Assembly (NCBI RefSeq): GCF_020880695.1
Contig: NZ_JAJIWO010000009.1
Span: 124,001 to 188,000 of the forward strand
Direction of reading: 5' to 3'
From: Mucilaginibacter sp. UR6-11
GTDB lineage: Bacteria; Bacteroidota; Bacteroidia; Sphingobacteriales; Sphingobacteriaceae
DNA length: 64,000 bases
Each line of letters starts with the position of its first letter. Position 1 is the stretch's first letter. This document shows positions 1 to 8,239 of this stretch, in pieces. Made by a program: the position numbers and the translations under genes. Under the pieces are notes generated by a model, which saw only the letters and a list, made by a program, of their open reading frames with translations, was not told where the DNA came from and did not search any database.

Positions 1-3000
1 TGGTACGAATACGTTCCCAGCTGGCTACATTAAACTTTTTATTGGCAGCAGCTAAACCCAGCTTGTTGAAAGATGCCATTGTTGTAAGTACTTTGGCTGT
101 CGATCCGGGTTGCGTAGCATAAGTAAAGCCAAGGTCGCTGGTTGTTAGCCATTGCGATAGCTTATTTTGCTCATTTAACGGCATCGTTAACTGATCCCAG
201 TTGTGCACAGGTGGTAATGGATATACAGCCGATGCAAGGACGTCACCGGTTGACGGTTGCATAATTACTACAGAAACCCGGTTATCGTATAACGAGGTAT
301 CTGTCGCGATGGATTTCTGTATTTTTGTTTGCAGATCGGCATCTACGGTTAGCTGTACATCCCGGTTCCGGTTTTTAAATTCAGCCACTTCAGTGCTGTT
401 AATTCCGGCTATAAGCAATGGAACCAATGCGCTGTAATCTTTTTTACTTACAGACATTTCCTTTACGCCACGTGGTAAAAACCGGTCCTCTTTAAACCGG
501 CTGGCGTGGGTATTATAGCTGGCAACCGGCATCTTAAATCCACGCAGTTCTGCAGCATGTTCATATTCGGCAAAATAACCATTGGTGCTGCCATTAAACA
601 CGCCGCTATTAGCATCGCCCACCCAAAAAAAAGTTTGCTCTTCAAAAGGATAATAACGCGTTAGCCGCTTATGCATAGCCGAATCAAGATTATAGCTCTG
701 AATCCCCGAAGAATCTAAAAGCCGTCGCTGTTTTTGAATAAGCTTCGGATCACTGGTCGCCAGTATACGGCCCCCTCTGTCATATAAAGTACCGGCCTGC
801 AGTTTATTCATTAATACGGCAATGCGAGGGTTATAACTAAACATGCGTGCGCCGCTTTTGTCTGCTACCAATGCTGGCTTTACTATCCATTTGGCATTGT
901 TAAACAAATAGCGCGATACGTTTACTGTAAGTAATAATATCCCGATACAGGCTACTGCCAATGCAGGCACCAGGTTCCTGTCTTGTTGTTTGGTAATAAA
1001 GTTCATTTGTACAGCCGTGCCTTTCACCCTTGATGCCGACAATAAAAAACCGGCGGCTAAAAAGTTGGCAACCAGCGATGAACCACCATAGCTTTCAAAC
1101 GGAAGCGAGACACCTGATAGGGGTAATGCCCCCGTTGAACCACCGGCTATCAATAAAAATTGCACAAAGGTGCAAATACCGATACCGGCACATAAATAAA
1201 ACAGGAAAGGCGTGCCCGTTTGCCTGCCAATTATAATGGACCGGTGGAGGTATAGTAAAAATATAAGGAATATACATACGATACCCGTCCACCCAAACTC
1301 TTCGCCGATAGACGGTAAAATCATGTCGGTATGGGCTTCGGGGATAGTCTTGGCAAATCCCTCGCCAACTCCCTGCCCGGTAATGCCGCCACTGGCCATG
1401 GCCCAAAGACCATTGGCAACCTGGTCGCCGCCGTAAACTTCATTATCCCAGGCATCCTGCCATATAGCCTTTCTGTCCACCAGCCTTTGTACAGGTCCGG
1501 GTATCAGCTTGTCGAGATGCGGTACTTTGTCGATAGTTAAAAAACCGGCTATAATAATGAGCGCCATGATGGCCGACTCGCTCAATTGTTTTCTTTTGAA
1601 TACTGTCACCGCTACCAGCATGACAACTGTCGCCAATGCCGAAAGCCAGACACTCTTAAATATCCAGGTAACCAATACATAAAAAATAACAGACCCGGCC
1701 ATGAACAAGAAATCGCCCCGCGAAAACGAGAACAAAATGATAAACGTAAAACATATTACCATTGCCGGTCCCAGATCTCCAAGGATAAGAAACAGAAACA
1801 GCGTGATACCGATAGCTATAACGGCAAAGGAAAAGAAGGAGAACCGCTTTTTAAAGCTGGCATATTCACTTATAAAGCGCTCATTGGCTGCAAAAAAGCC
1901 GGCTAAAAAAATGATCACCAAATATTTTACTATTTCGCTTGGCTGAAAGCCAAACAGATTTACCTTAACGCCGCTACCCTCGGGCCCCGACCCAAAACGT
2001 ATGGTCAATGCCAACAAGCTTATAGCGATAATGATCCATGGCCAACCGTTACCCGCTTTACGGTTGTTTTTAAAGATCAATAGTCTATACAAAGTAGAAT
2101 CGGCTGTAAAACGACGCAGGTTAAACAACAGCATAATCACCATTGCAGCAAATCCCATCGCCAGGTAAACTAAGGAGTCCTTAGCCAAAAAACGATCACG
2201 CAAAGGATCCTGCAGGCTTAGCAGCGTAAGAAAAGACAGGCCGGTAAGGACCATTATAAATGGCAGGATCAATTGATCGGCTGTATTAAACTTCCAGCTT
2301 AAAAGTAAATGCGCTACAGTAAAGCAGCCAAAAAAACAACCGATTATGACAAAAAACCACAAGTTGAATTCTGCCGGCGTGCGTATTATAAATGACTTTT
2401 CTTTTTTCAGGATGTTAAAATCACGATTCGATAACAGCCTGATAGTATGTGGCGCCCGGTTAAAGTTAAAAGTCTCGTCTTCGTCCAAACTCTCGGTACC
2501 CGCTGACCGGCCAAACTGATAGCCCGGCTGTAACGGCAGAACTTCAAAGGCTTTACCCGCGGGCAGATTTTTAAAAGTATAGCGGCCATGCTCGTCTGTC
2601 CGGGCAAAGGCTATCAGCGATTGCAGGTGCCGCTGCTTTTGTTCATCAAATACATATTGTCTCTTAAAGCCGGTTCCTTTTTCGGTTTTAGTAATCACCT
2701 GGTCCGTTTCTTCGTCATTATAGGTGCTGTCCTGAGGCAATATTAGTTGCAGCCGTAATAAGACTCCTGCAACAGGCACTTTTTTGGCTAATACCTGTCC
2801 GGATATTGAGCCACCGGCTAAGCCGACATCCGTAACGGCTGGTAAAACAGGAGGGTTGGTTCGTTCCTGTACAAACCGTAATGAATCATCGCCGGTATAT
2901 CCCAGTAAGGAGCGTGATACGACAACACGTTGCTGGAACGACTTGCCACCCATACTCATGGCGGTATCGGCGTTGACGTCGTACTTCTTTTTGTTTAGTT

Positions 3001-3304
3001 CACCAATGTTTTCAAACTTGCTGCCGGTGGTTATTCTTTCTGCGATAATTTTTTCAATAAGGTCGACGTCACGTTTATCATCAAAATAATAGCCACGCTC
3101 GAGTAAAGTCCTGATATTCTTCGCCGGGTTTTTGGCGTTTAGATTTACCATTGTGCCGTCCTGCAGGCGTTTGGCCACGTCGGTGAAGTTCTTTTGTTCT
3201 ATATAAAAAAGGCGGCCAAACAGCAACAGTAATACCAATGCTATCAACGACAAGAATAACCGTTCTTTTGTTCTGTTAACCGGCGTTATAATTTCCTGAT
3301 CCAT
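1..3304 (-). CDS. SEDS (FtsW/RodA) - class B penicillin-binding protein fusion, partial
   Basis: Open from an ATG at 3304 to the left edge, at least 1101 codons; the C-terminus is missing. Order seen: an N-terminal membrane segment (about residues 14-35); an extracytoplasmic stretch with a carboxypeptidase-regulatory-like beta-sandwich (about 160-290, ISGQVLAKKVPVAG then DEHGRYTFKNLPAG); a multi-pass SEDS glycosyltransferase domain (about 300-800) with the family signature around MASGGITGQGVGEG and ILPSIGEEFGWTG; then a PBP transpeptidase domain whose serine motif STAK is at Ser1068-Lys1071. SEDS enzymes polymerise lipid II and class B PBPs crosslink it, so this would be a one-chain wall synthase in the inner membrane. 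The start overlaps the PP2C stop by one base (TAATG), suggesting translational coupling. The SxN and KTG motifs lie beyond the edge. Fusion and domain order are seen; the wall-synthesis role is inferred from the families. Confidence 0.85.
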   Translation of the reverse strand, partial: MDQEIITPVNRTKERLFLSLIALVLLLLFGRLFYIEQKNFTDVAKRLQDGTMVNLNAKNPAKNIRTLLERGYYFDDKRDVDLIEKIIAERITTGSKFENIGELNKKKYDVNADTAMSMGGKSFQQRVVVSRSLLGYTGDDSLRFVQERTNPPVLPAVTDVGLAGGSISGQVLAKKVPVAGVLLRLQLILPQDSTYNDEETDQVITKTEKGTGFKRQYVFDEQKQRHLQSLIAFARTDEHGRYTFKNLPAGKAFEVLPLQPGYQFGRSAGTESLDEDETFNFNRAPHTIRLLSNRDFNILKKEKSFIIRTPAEFNLWFFVIIGCFFGCFTVAHLLLSWKFNTADQLILPFIMVLTGLSFLTLLSLQDPLRDRFLAKDSLVYLAMGFAAMVIMLLFNLRRFTADSTLYRLLIFKNNRKAGNGWPWIIIAISLLALTIRFGSGPEGSGVKVNLFGFQPSEIVKYLVIIFLAGFFAANERFISEYASFKKRFSFFSFAVIAIGITLFLFLILGDLGPAMVICFTFIILFSFSRGDFLFMAGSVIFYVLVTWIFKSVWLSALATVVMLVAVTVFKRKQLSESAIMALIIIAGFLTIDKVPHLDKLIPGPVQRLVDRKAIWQDAWDNEVYGGDQVANGLWAMASGGITGQGVGEGFAKTIPEAHTDMILPSIGEEFGWTGIVCIFLIFLLYLHRSIIIGRQTGTPFLFYLCAGIGICTFVQFLLIAGGSTGALPLSGVSLPFESYGGSSLVANFLAAGFLLSASRVKGTAVQMNFITKQQDRNLVPALAVACIGILLLTVNVSRYLFNNAKWIVKPALVADKSGARMFSYNPRIAVLMNKLQAGTLYDRGGRILATSDPKLIQKQRRLLDSSGIQSYNLDSAMHKRLTRYYPFEEQTFFWVGDANSGVFNGSTNGYFAEYEHAAELRGFKMPVASYNTHASRFKEDRFLPRGVKEMSVSKKDYSALVPLLIAGINSTEVAEFKNRNRDVQLTVDADLQTKIQKSIATDTSLYDNRVSVVIMQPSTGDVLASAVYPLPPVHNWDQLTMPLNEQNKLSQWLTTSDLGFTYATQPGSTAKVLTTMASFNKLGLAAANKKFNVASWERIRT

Positions 3305-4734
3305 TATTTATGCGTTACAGGTAAGGTGTCTGCTTTAAAGGATTGGATGCCACCGTTGATATATTTGTTGTCAGCAAAAGCAAATAGATGTTGAACCGAA
3401 ATAGCGCAATTGTCAAACCGTACATTTTTTAAAAGCAGGGCGTTATTGTATGTGACGATAGCTGTTTTGAAATTTTTAATGTTTAAACTATCTAATAATA
3501 CCAACTTACATTGCTGATCAATGTTAAATGCAGCACCTGTATATCCGGTATCACTAAGCAGTTCAATTTTTCCCCGGGTTTTAATAAATAAAGTATCCTT
3601 TTTTATTTGGATGGCCCGGCTAATGTGTATAGGGGAAGTAAAGACAGAATCAGAAAGCAAAAGCACATTCCCTTTTAGGCTATTTATGGCAGTTTGCAAT
3701 TTAATCTCCCCGGCGCTTAATGGCCTGACGATATCAGGTGTTACCGTTGCGACAACAGTCGTGGTATGTTTATTCTGCACGTATTGCCAAATGGTGGTCC
3801 CTAAAAACAAAAGCACCAAAAAGCTTAATATCGTACTTAACAGGAAGTTGTTTTTCGACGGGAGAGGGGCTGTCTGCGTTTCGGGTATTATTTGCGGTTT
3901 TGGTTTTGCCGGAGATGAAGCTATGTTTGGTTGCTCATTTTTTTTTTGACCTGCCATTGGCATAGTAGCATCGTGTTTTAAAGTTTGCTTATTATTTTGA
4001 ACCAGTACTACGGTAATATTGTCCTTACCGCCACGTTGATTAGCCGCATTTATAAGGTCCTTACATTTGTCTTTCAAAGATTTGTCGGTGGTGATAATTG
4101 CAGTGATCCCTGCTTTGTCAATCATATCAGTCAAACCATCACTGCAAAGTAATAGCATATCGCCGGGTAAAAAGGGTGATTGCCCGGTTTCAATATAATC
4201 GCTATCCCTGGCAAGGTTGGCTTCAAACCCCAGCGCTTTATTAATTTCGTTACGCTTTGGATGGGCCATAGCTTCTCCTTCGGTTACACGGCCCGATTCT
4301 TCTAAAAATCCCACAAAGGATTGGTCATGGGATATTTTGATTAAGGAAGCATCGCGTAAAAGATACAAGCGTGTATCACCCACATGGGCGTAATAAAATT
4401 GATTGTGTTCGATGTCTGCCAGGGCAAGGGTGGCAACACAAGCCATGCTATCGTGTTCTTTTACCTGATTTTTTTCGTCAAGAATTTTTTGGTTCGCGAG
4501 GTTAAAGCAATCGATCATTATAGGGATGATCTCGCCTGTAGGTTTGTCCAGTCGTCGCAATATCGCTTCGCGGGCCAATGCTGCTGCAACTTCGCCGCCC
4601 GAGTAACCGCCAACCCCGTCAATAACACAGGCAATAACAAACTTATTGCCGGCGCCCACCTGTGCAATAAAAGTGTCTTCATTATTGGTTCTTTCCTTAC
4701 CGGTATCTGTTAGCCCGTAAAACTGATCAGCCAT
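3304..4734 (-). CDS. PP2C-family Ser/Thr phosphatase with transmembrane segment and extracytoplasmic domain
   Basis: 476 residues. The N-terminal 250 residues are a PP2C (PPM) catalytic domain: NNED near 17-20, VIDGVGG with Asp39, AHVGDTRLYL near 116-125, LCSDGLTD with Asp199, and GGKDNITVVLV with Asp238, so the metal-binding aspartates are kept. A proline/lysine-rich linker, one membrane helix (about 296-317) and about 150 residues of short repeated hydrophobic strands follow; the tail reads like a small beta-helix and should lie outside the cytoplasm. PP2C enzymes reverse Ser/Thr phosphorylation, and the natural partner is the kinase upstream in the same strand series. Mycobacterial PstP has the same cytosolic phosphatase-helix-external domain plan, but its outer part is short. 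The gene ends in a one-base overlap with the SEDS-PBP gene. Confidence 0.9.
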   Translation of the reverse strand: MADQFYGLTDTGKERTNNEDTFIAQVGAGNKFVIACVIDGVGGYSGGEVAAALAREAILRRLDKPTGEIIPIMIDCFNLANQKILDEKNQVKEHDSMACVATLALADIEHNQFYYAHVGDTRLYLLRDASLIKISHDQSFVGFLEESGRVTEGEAMAHPKRNEINKALGFEANLARDSDYIETGQSPFLPGDMLLLCSDGLTDMIDKAGITAIITTDKSLKDKCKDLINAANQRGGKDNITVVLVQNNKQTLKHDATMPMAGQKKNEQPNIASSPAKPKPQIIPETQTAPLPSKNNFLLSTILSFLVLLFLGTTIWQYVQNKHTTTVVATVTPDIVRPLSAGEIKLQTAINSLKGNVLLLSDSVFTSPIHISRAIQIKKDTLFIKTRGKIELLSDTGYTGAAFNIDQQCKLVLLDSLNIKNFKTAIVTYNNALLLKNVRFDNCAISVQHLFAFADNKYINGGIQSFKADTLPVTHK

Positions 4735-4829
4735 TGTTTCTTCCTGAGTTTTTGATATCTAAAAAATGGGTAGTTAATAATATAACCACAATAACTAGTA
4801 AGCCTGCCGATAGCACCTGTGACATAGGT

Positions 4830-5780
4830 TTATGATTTAAAGATATTAATACCTACAATACCATTAAGCAATATTTTTGAGTTTACCGGAAGCTCTACCC
4901 ATGATGGGGAATTGATATCGCTTTTCTCCACCTCATTTTCATTTAAAATGGTGCGCTCGCCAAATGATGCCAAATAAAATTTTCCATCCGATTTGTTGAA
5001 CCTGATTTGCAGGTGTGGGGTATTTACCCATTCGGTTGGTATTTTAAAAATGTTCGAATCTTCCCGTGTTTCTTCGTCGCCGGATACCACGATCTCGTCG
5101 TCCTTCATTATGTACTCAACCTTTTTGCCGGCAAATTGCTTTTCAGGTAATACGGTTTCAAAGCGCGCGAAACTTTTCTTTCTATCATCGGCCGGCGCTT
5201 CTTCATCGTATTCAAGGTCTTCAATATAGGGTAATTCATAATATCCCTCACTGTAATAGTTAAATCCTTTCAAGACATCTTGGCTCACGTCAAATGTTTG
5301 CGCTATACCTGTTTGACGCGGAATAAAAGTCACCCGTAAATTTTCTTCCTTTTTTACAGTTCCCGGTAAGAGTTTGCCAATGAACCCAATATCACCACGT
5401 GCGTAATCGGGATGAGATACTAAACGGAATACCCATTTTGAGCTGGATGGCACTACTGTTTTGCCTGTAACCCGGTACTGCTTTAACTGTTCATAGAATT
5501 TTTTTACCGTTTCGTTTACGATAAGGCCAAATATGCCCTGTTTATTATTCATGAATTCCTGATAATCATCAGGATTAAAACTAATAATATACTCGTGGTA
5601 AAATACTACCCGGTCGGCAAATGATAGCTGACGGATAGAATCATTGAACTTATCAATTACGTAATTGTAAACATCATCGGGCGTAAGTGATTGTTGTTTT
5701 TTTGAGCTGCCGGTATTTTCGCTGGTTAAAAACCAGTCCTGTAGCCCAATGCGTTGCCAGATAGAAGTCTTAGGATCCAT
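4830..5780 (-). CDS. FHA-like domain protein with FhaA-like N-terminal part (tentative)
   Basis: 316 residues, no signal peptide or membrane helix. The last 70 residues look like the second half of an FHA phosphothreonine-binding domain: TPHLQIRFNKSDGKFYLASF, then ERTILNENEV and KILLNGIVGINIF in the places of the N-G-x-x-x-x and closing strands. The N-terminal region (about 33-130, DDVYNYVIDKFNDSIRQL then YHEYIISFNPDDYQEFM) recalls the DUF3662-type head of actinobacterial FhaA; this is only a resemblance of pattern. An acidic region (about 190-250) links the two. It sits between a Ser/Thr kinase and its likely phosphatase, the classic setting for an FHA adaptor. The canonical GR...SRxH residues are weak (PTEW then NTPH), so phosphothreonine binding is not assured. 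Confidence 0.65.
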   Translation of the reverse strand: MDPKTSIWQRIGLQDWFLTSENTGSSKKQQSLTPDDVYNYVIDKFNDSIRQLSFADRVVFYHEYIISFNPDDYQEFMNNKQGIFGLIVNETVKKFYEQLKQYRVTGKTVVPSSSKWVFRLVSHPDYARGDIGFIGKLLPGTVKKEENLRVTFIPRQTGIAQTFDVSQDVLKGFNYYSEGYYELPYIEDLEYDEEAPADDRKKSFARFETVLPEKQFAGKKVEYIMKDDEIVVSGDEETREDSNIFKIPTEWVNTPHLQIRFNKSDGKFYLASFGERTILNENEVEKSDINSPSWVELPVNSKILLNGIVGINIFKS

Positions 5781-5891
5781 GTAATAGTATACGAGTTTAA
5801 TGTAGTGTAAATCAGATTTATTAACAGCGCTAACCCCGCAGATGTTTTAAACTAATCATTATAATAAATATGCCCGCTGTTCCAGTCACTG

Positions 5892-7226
5892 CTAGTTTTT
5901 TGGTTCTGTATCAGAAGTATCTACCACTGTGCTGTCCGGTTCATACGGATTTTTTTTATTAGACTTCTCCAATTCCTCTCTTACCGTAGCTTTCATAATG
6001 GAGTCGGTAAGCCGCTTTTTTTCGCGGTACAAGGCGTGGGCTTTGTTTACTGTGGCAATACTATCTGCTGTATTGACACTATCTGAGACTGGGTGTATAG
6101 CTGTTCCGGTTTGCCCGGCTGGTTTGTTAAATAATAAATAAGCCGTATAGCCCATAAAACCCATCAGTAATAGTATAAGGCAGGTAAATACCGGCTTAGA
6201 CATTTGGATCATGTTGTTGCTTCCAGCTGATCCGCCTGTAATTCCTGGATCAGCAACCTCCCGGGCCTGTTCTTTTATAGTATCGTTATCAATTTTGGCG
6301 GGAGCCTCAAATTTTATATCAGCAATGCTGTTTTGGATAATAGCCTCGTGCAGCTCCATGCCGTTGGCAAACCGGTTGTCCGGCGATTTTTCCAGGCATT
6401 TGTAAGTTAATTTTAACAGCCATTGGGGCACATTCATTTCCTGGTCACGCTGTTTTTTTGACCAGCCGGTGGGAAGATTTTGCTTTCTCAGATTTAAAAT
6501 ATCCGGCACCTTAGCCTCCATATGGGCTAACATTACATTGTTCCGGGCGGTTTCGCCGTTATCTTCCAACGGAAAGGGGACAACCCCGGCTAATAGCTCA
6601 AATAAAATAACCCCATAGCTATACACATCAGTTTGTGTCAGCATTTTACCTTCATTTTGTTCCGGAGCCATAAATTCAATAGCTCCGGCATGTCGCATAC
6701 TGCTACGGCGATCTTCATCAGACATTATGGACAACCCAAAATCCAATAAAACATAGTTGCCCGAATGGATGTTGAACTTTATGTTATTGCTTTTAATATC
6801 GCCATGCTTAACACCAACTTTATGGCAGTGAGCGAGGGCGCAAGCCAGTTGATCGGCTAATTTAATAACATCCTTAAGTGTGAATATTTTATCGTTAGGA
6901 GGGGCCAGTAAATCGCCCAGATCCGGTCCTTCAATAAATTCCATCTCGATAAAAGGGAACGAACCGCTTTCGGTAATACCGGAGTTTAATATTTTTACTA
7001 CGTTAGGATTGGGGACTTCATTAACTTTTTTTAGTTTATCAACCTCATTCAAAAAATTCCGATAGTTTTTATCTTCCTCGCTTTCAGAATGTATCGGCGT
7101 AGGCAAGATCTTAACCGCGGTAATTATAGGCCCAATTCTGCGGCCTTTATATACCGATCCCTGTCCGCCCGTTCGCAATGCGCCCATATTTTCCAGGCCG
7201 TCGGTTATTGTAAATACTTTGCTCAT
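5892..7226 (-). CDS. Membrane-anchored Ser/Thr protein kinase (Hanks type)
   Basis: 444 residues. Kinase domain about 10-300: glycine loop TGGQGSVYKG (19-28), Lys39 in ITAVKIL, Glu61 in the C-helix, catalytic loop HGDIKSNN with Asp143, DFG at 162-164, APE at 187-189. The usual HRD arginine is glycine (HGD), so this is a non-RD kinase and may not need activation-loop phosphorylation in the usual way. One membrane helix (about 345-366) and a short, charged tail of about 75 residues follow, with no PASTA repeats, unlike PknB. It is the first gene of the minus-strand series FHA-like/PP2C/SEDS-PBP, with gaps of roughly 100 bases to the next gene. Likely substrates are the FHA-like protein or wall-synthesis proteins; this is inference from neighbours. 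Confidence 0.92.
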   Translation of the reverse strand: MSKVFTITDGLENMGALRTGGQGSVYKGRRIGPIITAVKILPTPIHSESEEDKNYRNFLNEVDKLKKVNEVPNPNVVKILNSGITESGSFPFIEMEFIEGPDLGDLLAPPNDKIFTLKDVIKLADQLACALAHCHKVGVKHGDIKSNNIKFNIHSGNYVLLDFGLSIMSDEDRRSSMRHAGAIEFMAPEQNEGKMLTQTDVYSYGVILFELLAGVVPFPLEDNGETARNNVMLAHMEAKVPDILNLRKQNLPTGWSKKQRDQEMNVPQWLLKLTYKCLEKSPDNRFANGMELHEAIIQNSIADIKFEAPAKIDNDTIKEQAREVADPGITGGSAGSNNMIQMSKPVFTCLILLLMGFMGYTAYLLFNKPAGQTGTAIHPVSDSVNTADSIATVNKAHALYREKKRLTDSIMKATVREELEKSNKKNPYEPDSTVVDTSDTEPKN

Positions 7227-7537
7227 CCGTTACAGGCTTAATTTTCCTTAACGGCTAACAAATAAATCCAGGTTTAGTTTATTTCTTAACAACAAAGTGT
7301 AAATGTGACAAGGCAAACGTGAAATAAAGAAGTTAATCAGTTGCTGTAATGGTCTGATGCTTTGTTTTACATGAGTGAAACCTAATCCCGGGATGTGAGT
7401 TTCTGAATTTTCCGTAATTACCCGTCGCCGAAATTATTGGAAGAATGGCAATGTTTAAATTTCATCAACCAATATCAGGCATTGAAATGCAGTCGCTATC
7501 TTTAATGTTAATTTATCGTTATATTTGTTATAACTTT
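7227..7537. other. Divergent intergenic region between kinase and ECF sigma genes
   Basis: About 310 bases with no supported gene. It must carry the kinase promoter (minus) and the sigma-factor promoter (plus). The plus strand has TATATTTG at 7520-7527, a match to the Bacteroidota -7 box TAnnTTTG, just before the chosen sigma start. I see no clear terminator or operator. Confidence 0.5.
7520..7527 (+). promoter_or_regulatory. Candidate -7 promoter box (TAnnTTTG) of the ECF sigma gene
   Basis: TATATTTG matches the Bacteroidota housekeeping -7 consensus exactly. It ends 10 bases before the ATG at 7538, implying a very short leader, and it argues against the longer reading frame that opens at 7445. 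No good -33 TTTG is seen at the usual distance (only TTTA near 7500). Confidence 0.45.
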
Positions 7538-8113
7538 ATGATCACTTATAGCGGGCTTTCGGACAGGGAATTAGCAGATCTTTTAAGGATTGGTGATGAT
7601 GCCGCGTTTAAGGTGATCTATCAAAAATATTGGGGTAAACTTTTGGTTGTTGCCGGAAGGCGCCTAAATGATATAGAGGAAGCGGAAGAGGCTGTACAGG
7701 ACATTTTCCTGAACTTATGGAAACGACGGGAGTCTTTTAATTTAAAAATAGGTTTCGATAATTATTTTGCTGTCGCGATTAAATTCGAAGTGATTAACCG
7801 GTTGGCTAAAAGAGCCAGGGAAAGTCAACGAAATAACGCTTTTGCAGAAACACTTGCCGGACAGCAAAAAAACGCTTTTGAGCGTTTTGATTTTGACATG
7901 CTTCAAAAGCAGCTGGAACATACCATTAGTTCATTGCCGCCCAAATGTCAGTTAATATTTCGAATGAGCCGTGAAAAGGGAGAGACCAATAAAAAAATAG
8001 CGTTAGAATTGCAAATCTCTGAAAAGGCCGTTGAAAAACACATTACCCATGCGCTTAAAATACTAAAAACGCGTTTTCGGGTACTTTTCGCTCTTCTTAT
8101 TTTTTTTATTTAA
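7538..8113 (+). CDS. ECF sigma factor, FecI/RagA-locus type
   Basis: 191 residues from the ATG at 7538. Region 2 is clear (DDAAFKVIYQKYWGKLL, EEAVQDIFLNLWKRR) and region 4 ends with a helix-turn-helix (GETNKKIALELQISEKAVEKHI). The tail is hydrophobic, as is common in this Bacteroidota subfamily. The frame is open further upstream to 7445, but the extra 31 residues (rich in Met, Tyr, Ile) are not conserved-looking and a -7 box lies inside them. The next gene encodes a FecR-type anti-sigma protein and then SusC with an STN domain, so the likely job is to switch on the SusCD locus when the receptor senses its substrate. Confidence 0.92.
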   Translation: MITYSGLSDRELADLLRIGDDAAFKVIYQKYWGKLLVVAGRRLNDIEEAEEAVQDIFLNLWKRRESFNLKIGFDNYFAVAIKFEVINRLAKRARESQRNNAFAETLAGQQKNAFERFDFDMLQKQLEHTISSLPPKCQLIFRMSREKGETNKKIALELQISEKAVEKHITHALKILKTRFRVLFALLIFFI

Positions 8114-8239
8114 CTCATTCTGCGGTTCCGTGGCATGATTTTCCCGGTTTCATTATTTTTTTAACTAATTTAAAAATTATTTGCAAAAAATGGTAGGGTA
8201 TTCCCGTTTTAATTTGGCTATATATAAAAAGCGTAATAC

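Noticed and set aside
1..3304. Possible frameshift between the N-terminal and PBP parts of the SEDS-PBP gene
   Set aside because: An apparent frame change came from placing the ATG one base off. With the start at 3304 (overlapping the PP2C stop) the frame is the same from the first helix to the STAK motif.
7445..7537. N-terminal extension of the ECF sigma factor
   Set aside because: The 31 extra residues do not look conserved and a -7 promoter box lies inside them; the ATG at 7538 gives the usual length.
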